Shown piece by piece: positions 17,150-19,332 of a stretch of DNA of 19,332 nucleotides. Every line of letters begins with the position of its first letter. Within the stretch, counting starts at the first letter, position 1. The notes beneath the pieces are model-generated. The model worked only from the letters and a program-made list of their open reading frames with translations. It ran no database searches and was not told the DNA's origin. The DNA lies in the NCBI GenBank assembly GCA_002887195.1, contig PJAB01000898.1, forward strand, positions 1 through 19,332. Reading direction: 5' to 3'. The translations under genes were made by a program, and so were the position numbers. Origin of the DNA: Chrysochromulina parva. Taxonomy: Eukaryota > Haptophyta > Prymnesiales > Chrysochromulinaceae.

Positions 17150-17255
17150 ATGAATAGGAAACTTCAGTCAATCACAGTTTCGTCGCGGTCCCCCCGCGCT
17201 CAAACATGACGTATTATGTTGCGATGATAAGTTAATGAGTGCGAGCTGACTACCC

Positions 17256-17273
17256 GGTACATGTACATGTACC
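17256..17273. repeat. Perfect 18-nt palindrome GGTACATGTACATGTACC
   Basis: Fully self-complementary. Its core GTACATGTAC occurs again as a 10-nt palindrome at 1721-1730, also in an intergenic stretch. It could be a protein-binding site or a hairpin; function unknown. Confidence 0.85.
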
Positions 17274-17274
17274 T

Positions 17275-17294
17275 CAGTCAGTCAGTCAGTCAGT
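17275..17294. repeat. CAGT tetranucleotide repeat, five copies
   Basis: Five CAGT units directly after the 18-nt palindrome. A simple microsatellite. Confidence 0.9.
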
Positions 17295-17430
17295 TTCATC
17301 GCGCCCCCCCCCGCGCTCACCACACACCACCGTCTCAGGGGACGGCACCACGGCTCCGCTCCCCTCGGTCAACACAAGTACTGAGTACTACCTCGAATAA
17401 ACGCCCACCCCCCGTATACAGAGTAAACAT

Positions 17431-19332
17431 CTAGATTCGTTGGAGAGGAGAAGCGGTGTCGTCACCAGCATCTTCTGTGCCAGATCCCGCACGCTTGGCA
17501 AGGATGCGTAGCGCGCGGAGTCTGCGACGGGCTCGCGCGTACGAAAGCACCGCTTCGGGATAAAAGTCATCGAACTGCACGCCCTCTGGCAGCTGCGAGA
17601 GAACCTGGTTCTGAACGCCCTGCGTCATCTGCTCGGTGATCGTGCCTCGCACTTCGAAGCAGTCGTCTGGCAGCGCTGACTGTGCGGCCAGGGAGTCCCA
17701 GCAGGCCAAGCATCGCCCTGCGGGATGGTGCGTGATCGGTGTCGCCACCGCCGTCAGCCGCGCTGCTTGGAGCGTGGCATGCGCGGCGCTGCTACTTGGG
17801 CGGGCTGCGAGGGTGGCAGAGCCCACGGGGAGTGAGGCGTGCCATCTCTCGAGATGATCCCGCACCACTTCACGGCAGGCTGTCTCGCCGTGCTCGGTCA
17901 TTTCGACGCCGCTGTCGACATCCCGCTTCTTTCGGGGCCTGCGCTCGCCACGCCTTAGCTCCGCGAGTTGCTTGCCTCTGATTGCGGCTGATTGCCTCTG
18001 ATTGCCGGTGCCGAAGGCTCCTCGGATTGCGGCTGATTGCCTCTGATTGCGACGACGAATCATGTAAAGAAGTACGAGTAGCGTGCACGCGCAAGCGGCC
18101 GCGAAAGCTCCAGCCATGATCCAAGCGATCATGAGCAAGGACGACGACGAGGCACTCTCGCTGGCCGGGAGCGCTGCGGCCGAGTTGCCCATGTTTGGCG
18201 GTGGCGCCGGCTCGACGAGACGAATGGTGGGCGTGCTGAGGACCGTCGCTCCAAGTGTGGCAGACAGAGCCGATGGCGGCTGATCCAAGGTATTTACGAC
18301 GCGCGAACGGTCTGATGCACTCGAAATGTAGAAGGACGCGGTGACTGTGAGCGATCCTGACACGATGTTGAGCGCAATGGCGGAGGCTGCAACGCCAGTT
18401 GCACGAGCCAGCTGCAATGTGAAATGGGTTGCGTTGAAGGACTCAATGGTGCCTGCAATCTGGAACGTCACAACTAGAGAAAGTTCCGTCTGAGGGCTTG
18501 ATGGCGGTGGTGGCCTCGGCGACGGCGGTGGAGGGGACGGCTCTGGAGGCGACGGGGAGGGCGGGGGGGGCGGAGGGGTGGATGGTTCAGGTGCACGTGG
18601 AGGAGGGCTGGGCGATGCGGATGGTGGGAGGGGTGGCAACGGTGGCATTGGTGACGGCGGTGGCGACGGTTCAGGAGGGGATGGCGAGGGAGGCGGCGGT
18701 GGAGGCAGGTGCGGCTCGGGTGGGTCGTATGAATGTGGAGTCGGTGACGGCGAACCCCGTGAGAAAGGTGGCGGAGAGGGCTCCGGTGGCGACGGAGAAG
18801 GAGGTGGCGGCGGAGGAGGAGATGGCTCAGCAGAGGGTGGAGGTGGCGTGGGAGGTGGCGGCGAGGGTAGTGGCGACGGAGGTGGCGGCGGAGATAGTGG
18901 CGGCAGCAACGGTGGTGGTGCTGCTGGTGACGGCGGGGGCGGCGACGGCGGCGGCGGCGGCGGCGATGGCGGCGGCGGCGATGGCGATGGCGGCGGAGGC
19001 GATGGCAGGGGCCATAACGGCAGTGGCGGCAATGGTGGCGGCGATGGCGGTGGCGGAGGCGGAGTTGGCGACGGCGGCAATGGCGGCGGCTGCGATGGCG
19101 GTGGTGGCAATGGTGGAGGCGGGCTGGGCGATGCTGATGGTGGCGGGGGAGGCGGCGATGGCGGCGGCGGTGATGGCGGTGGCGGCGATGGAGGTGGCGG
19201 CGAAGATGGTGGTCTCGGCGATGGCGGTGGCGACAGTTCAGGAGGTGATGGCAAAGGTGGTAGAGGTGGAGGCGGATATGGCTCCGGTGGGCTGTATGGA
19301 GGTGGGCTCGGTGGGGGCGACATACGGGGTGG
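17431..19332 (-). CDS. Type I membrane protein with SPPPP-rich ectodomain (5' end outside window)
   Basis: The frame stays open to the window edge (Pro-Pro-Arg precede the first Met at 19323), so the N-terminus is missing. From that Met: residues 1-275 are Pro/Ser blocks (SPPPP, SPSPPEPSPPP) as in hydroxyproline-rich glycoproteins, expected to be hydroxylated and O-glycosylated. Residues ~277-375 form a folded module (SLVVTFQIAGTIESFNATHF ... ALNIVSGSLTVTASFYI ... LSTPTIRLVEP) of the alpha/beta kind that often follows Pro-rich stalks in algal surface proteins. A transmembrane helix lies at about 396-421 (LLMIAWIMAGAFAAACACTL...), followed by RRR, so the ~210-residue tail is cytoplasmic. The tail has a decamer-encoded repeat, a basic RRPRKKR patch, and an end rich in Arg/Ala helices (YARARRRLRALRILAKRA). 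Likely a cell-surface anchor or sensor; ligand unknown. Confidence 0.85.
   Translation of the reverse strand, partial: PPRMSPPPSPPPYSPPEPYPPPPLPPLPSPPELSPPPSPRPPSSPPPPSPPPPSPPPPSPPPPPPSASPSPPPPLPPPPSQPPPLPPSPTPPPPPPSPPPLPPLPLWPLPSPPPPSPSPPPPSPPPPPPSPPPPSPAAPPPLLPPLSPPPPPSPLPSPPPPTPPPPSAEPSPPPPPPPSPSPPEPSPPPFSRGSPSPTPHSYDPPEPHLPPPPPPSPSPPEPSPPPSPMPPLPPLPPSASPSPPPRAPEPSTPPPPPPSPSPPEPSPPPPSPRPPPPSSPQTELSLVVTFQIAGTIESFNATHFTLQLARATGVAASAIALNIVSGSLTVTASFYISSASDRSRVVNTLDQPPSALSATLGATVLSTPTIRLVEPAPPPNMGNSAAALPASESASSSSLLMIAWIMAGAFAAACACTLLVLLYMIRRRNQRQSAAIRGAFGTGNQRQSAAIRGKQLAELRRGERRPRKKRDVDSGVEMTEHGETACREVVRDHLERWHASLPVGSATLAARPSSSAAHATLQAARLTAVATPITHHPAGRCLACWDSLAAQSALPDDCFEVRGTITEQMTQGVQNQVLSQLPEGVQFDDFYPEAVLSYARARRRLRALRILAKRAGSGTEDAGDDTASPLQRI
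17973..18050 (-). repeat. GGCAATCAG decamer repeat inside coding sequence
   Basis: Two clusters of 10-nt units (CGCAATCAGA / GGCAATCAGC) separated by a short spacer. Because three decamers make 30 nt, the array reads as NQRQSAAIRG twice, just inside the membrane. It is the same family as the decamers in the SGNH intron, there in opposite orientation relative to the gene. Confidence 0.9.

Larger units (their letters stand above)
17150..17430. promoter_or_regulatory. Intergenic interval: promoter of SGNH gene and 3' flank of Hyp-rich gene
   Basis: 281 bp between two minus-strand genes. It holds an imperfect direct repeat of 28-29 nt (17175-17203 and 17291-17319; CAGTTTC-TCGCG-C-rich-CGCGCTCA), a perfect palindrome (17256-17273), and CAGT repeats. 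A TG/CA-rich stretch at 17100-17140 crosses the annotated N-terminus of the SGNH gene. No gene is seen here. Confidence 0.45.

Overview
This is a GC-rich nuclear window of a eukaryotic microalga. The evidence is spliceosomal GT-AG introns, long alanine-, proline- and glutamate-rich proteins, and a plant-type plastid heme oxygenase. That enzyme begins with an ER-signal-like segment and then a Phe, as expected for a plastid of red secondary or higher-order origin. A haptophyte is my best guess; a pelagophyte or another chromalveolate alga cannot be excluded. No organelle, bacterial or viral signature was seen.

Layout from left to right: (1) the 3' part of a TKL-like protein kinase (+) with a repetitive Ser-rich tail; (2) about 1.9 kb without a convincing gene, holding a compound minisatellite and a decamer array; (3) an acidic, tandem-duplication-riddled protein (-), divergent from (4) a plastid heme oxygenase (+) over a 175-bp shared promoter interval; (5) a repeat-bearing gap; (6) an RRP1/Nop52 ribosome-biogenesis gene (-) with one intron, followed 10 nt after its stop by a possible 55-residue membrane-protein ORF; (7) a 1949-residue protein (+), divergent from Nop52, with a tandem Agenet pair, AP2-like, Tudor-like, SAM-like, second Agenet pair and two RING-type zinc modules; (8) a two-exon SGNH/PC-esterase-like protein (-), convergent with it; (9) a type I membrane protein with a giant SPPPP-type ectodomain (-), cut by the window end.

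The genes do not form one pathway. They mix tetrapyrrole/bilin metabolism (heme oxygenase), rRNA processing (Nop52), chromatin or ubiquitin functions (Agenet-RING protein), signalling (kinase) and cell-surface/glycan functions (SGNH and Hyp-rich proteins). What unites the window is very active short tandem duplication. Five different exact or near-exact two-copy in-frame duplications sit in the acidic protein. Decamers built on GGCAATCAG or GGCACTCAG recur at several loci. Most strikingly, both introns contain tandem copies of their own 5' splice junction, including the adjoining exon end. This suggests introns that grow by exon-intron boundary duplication and now carry several competing or recursive splice sites.
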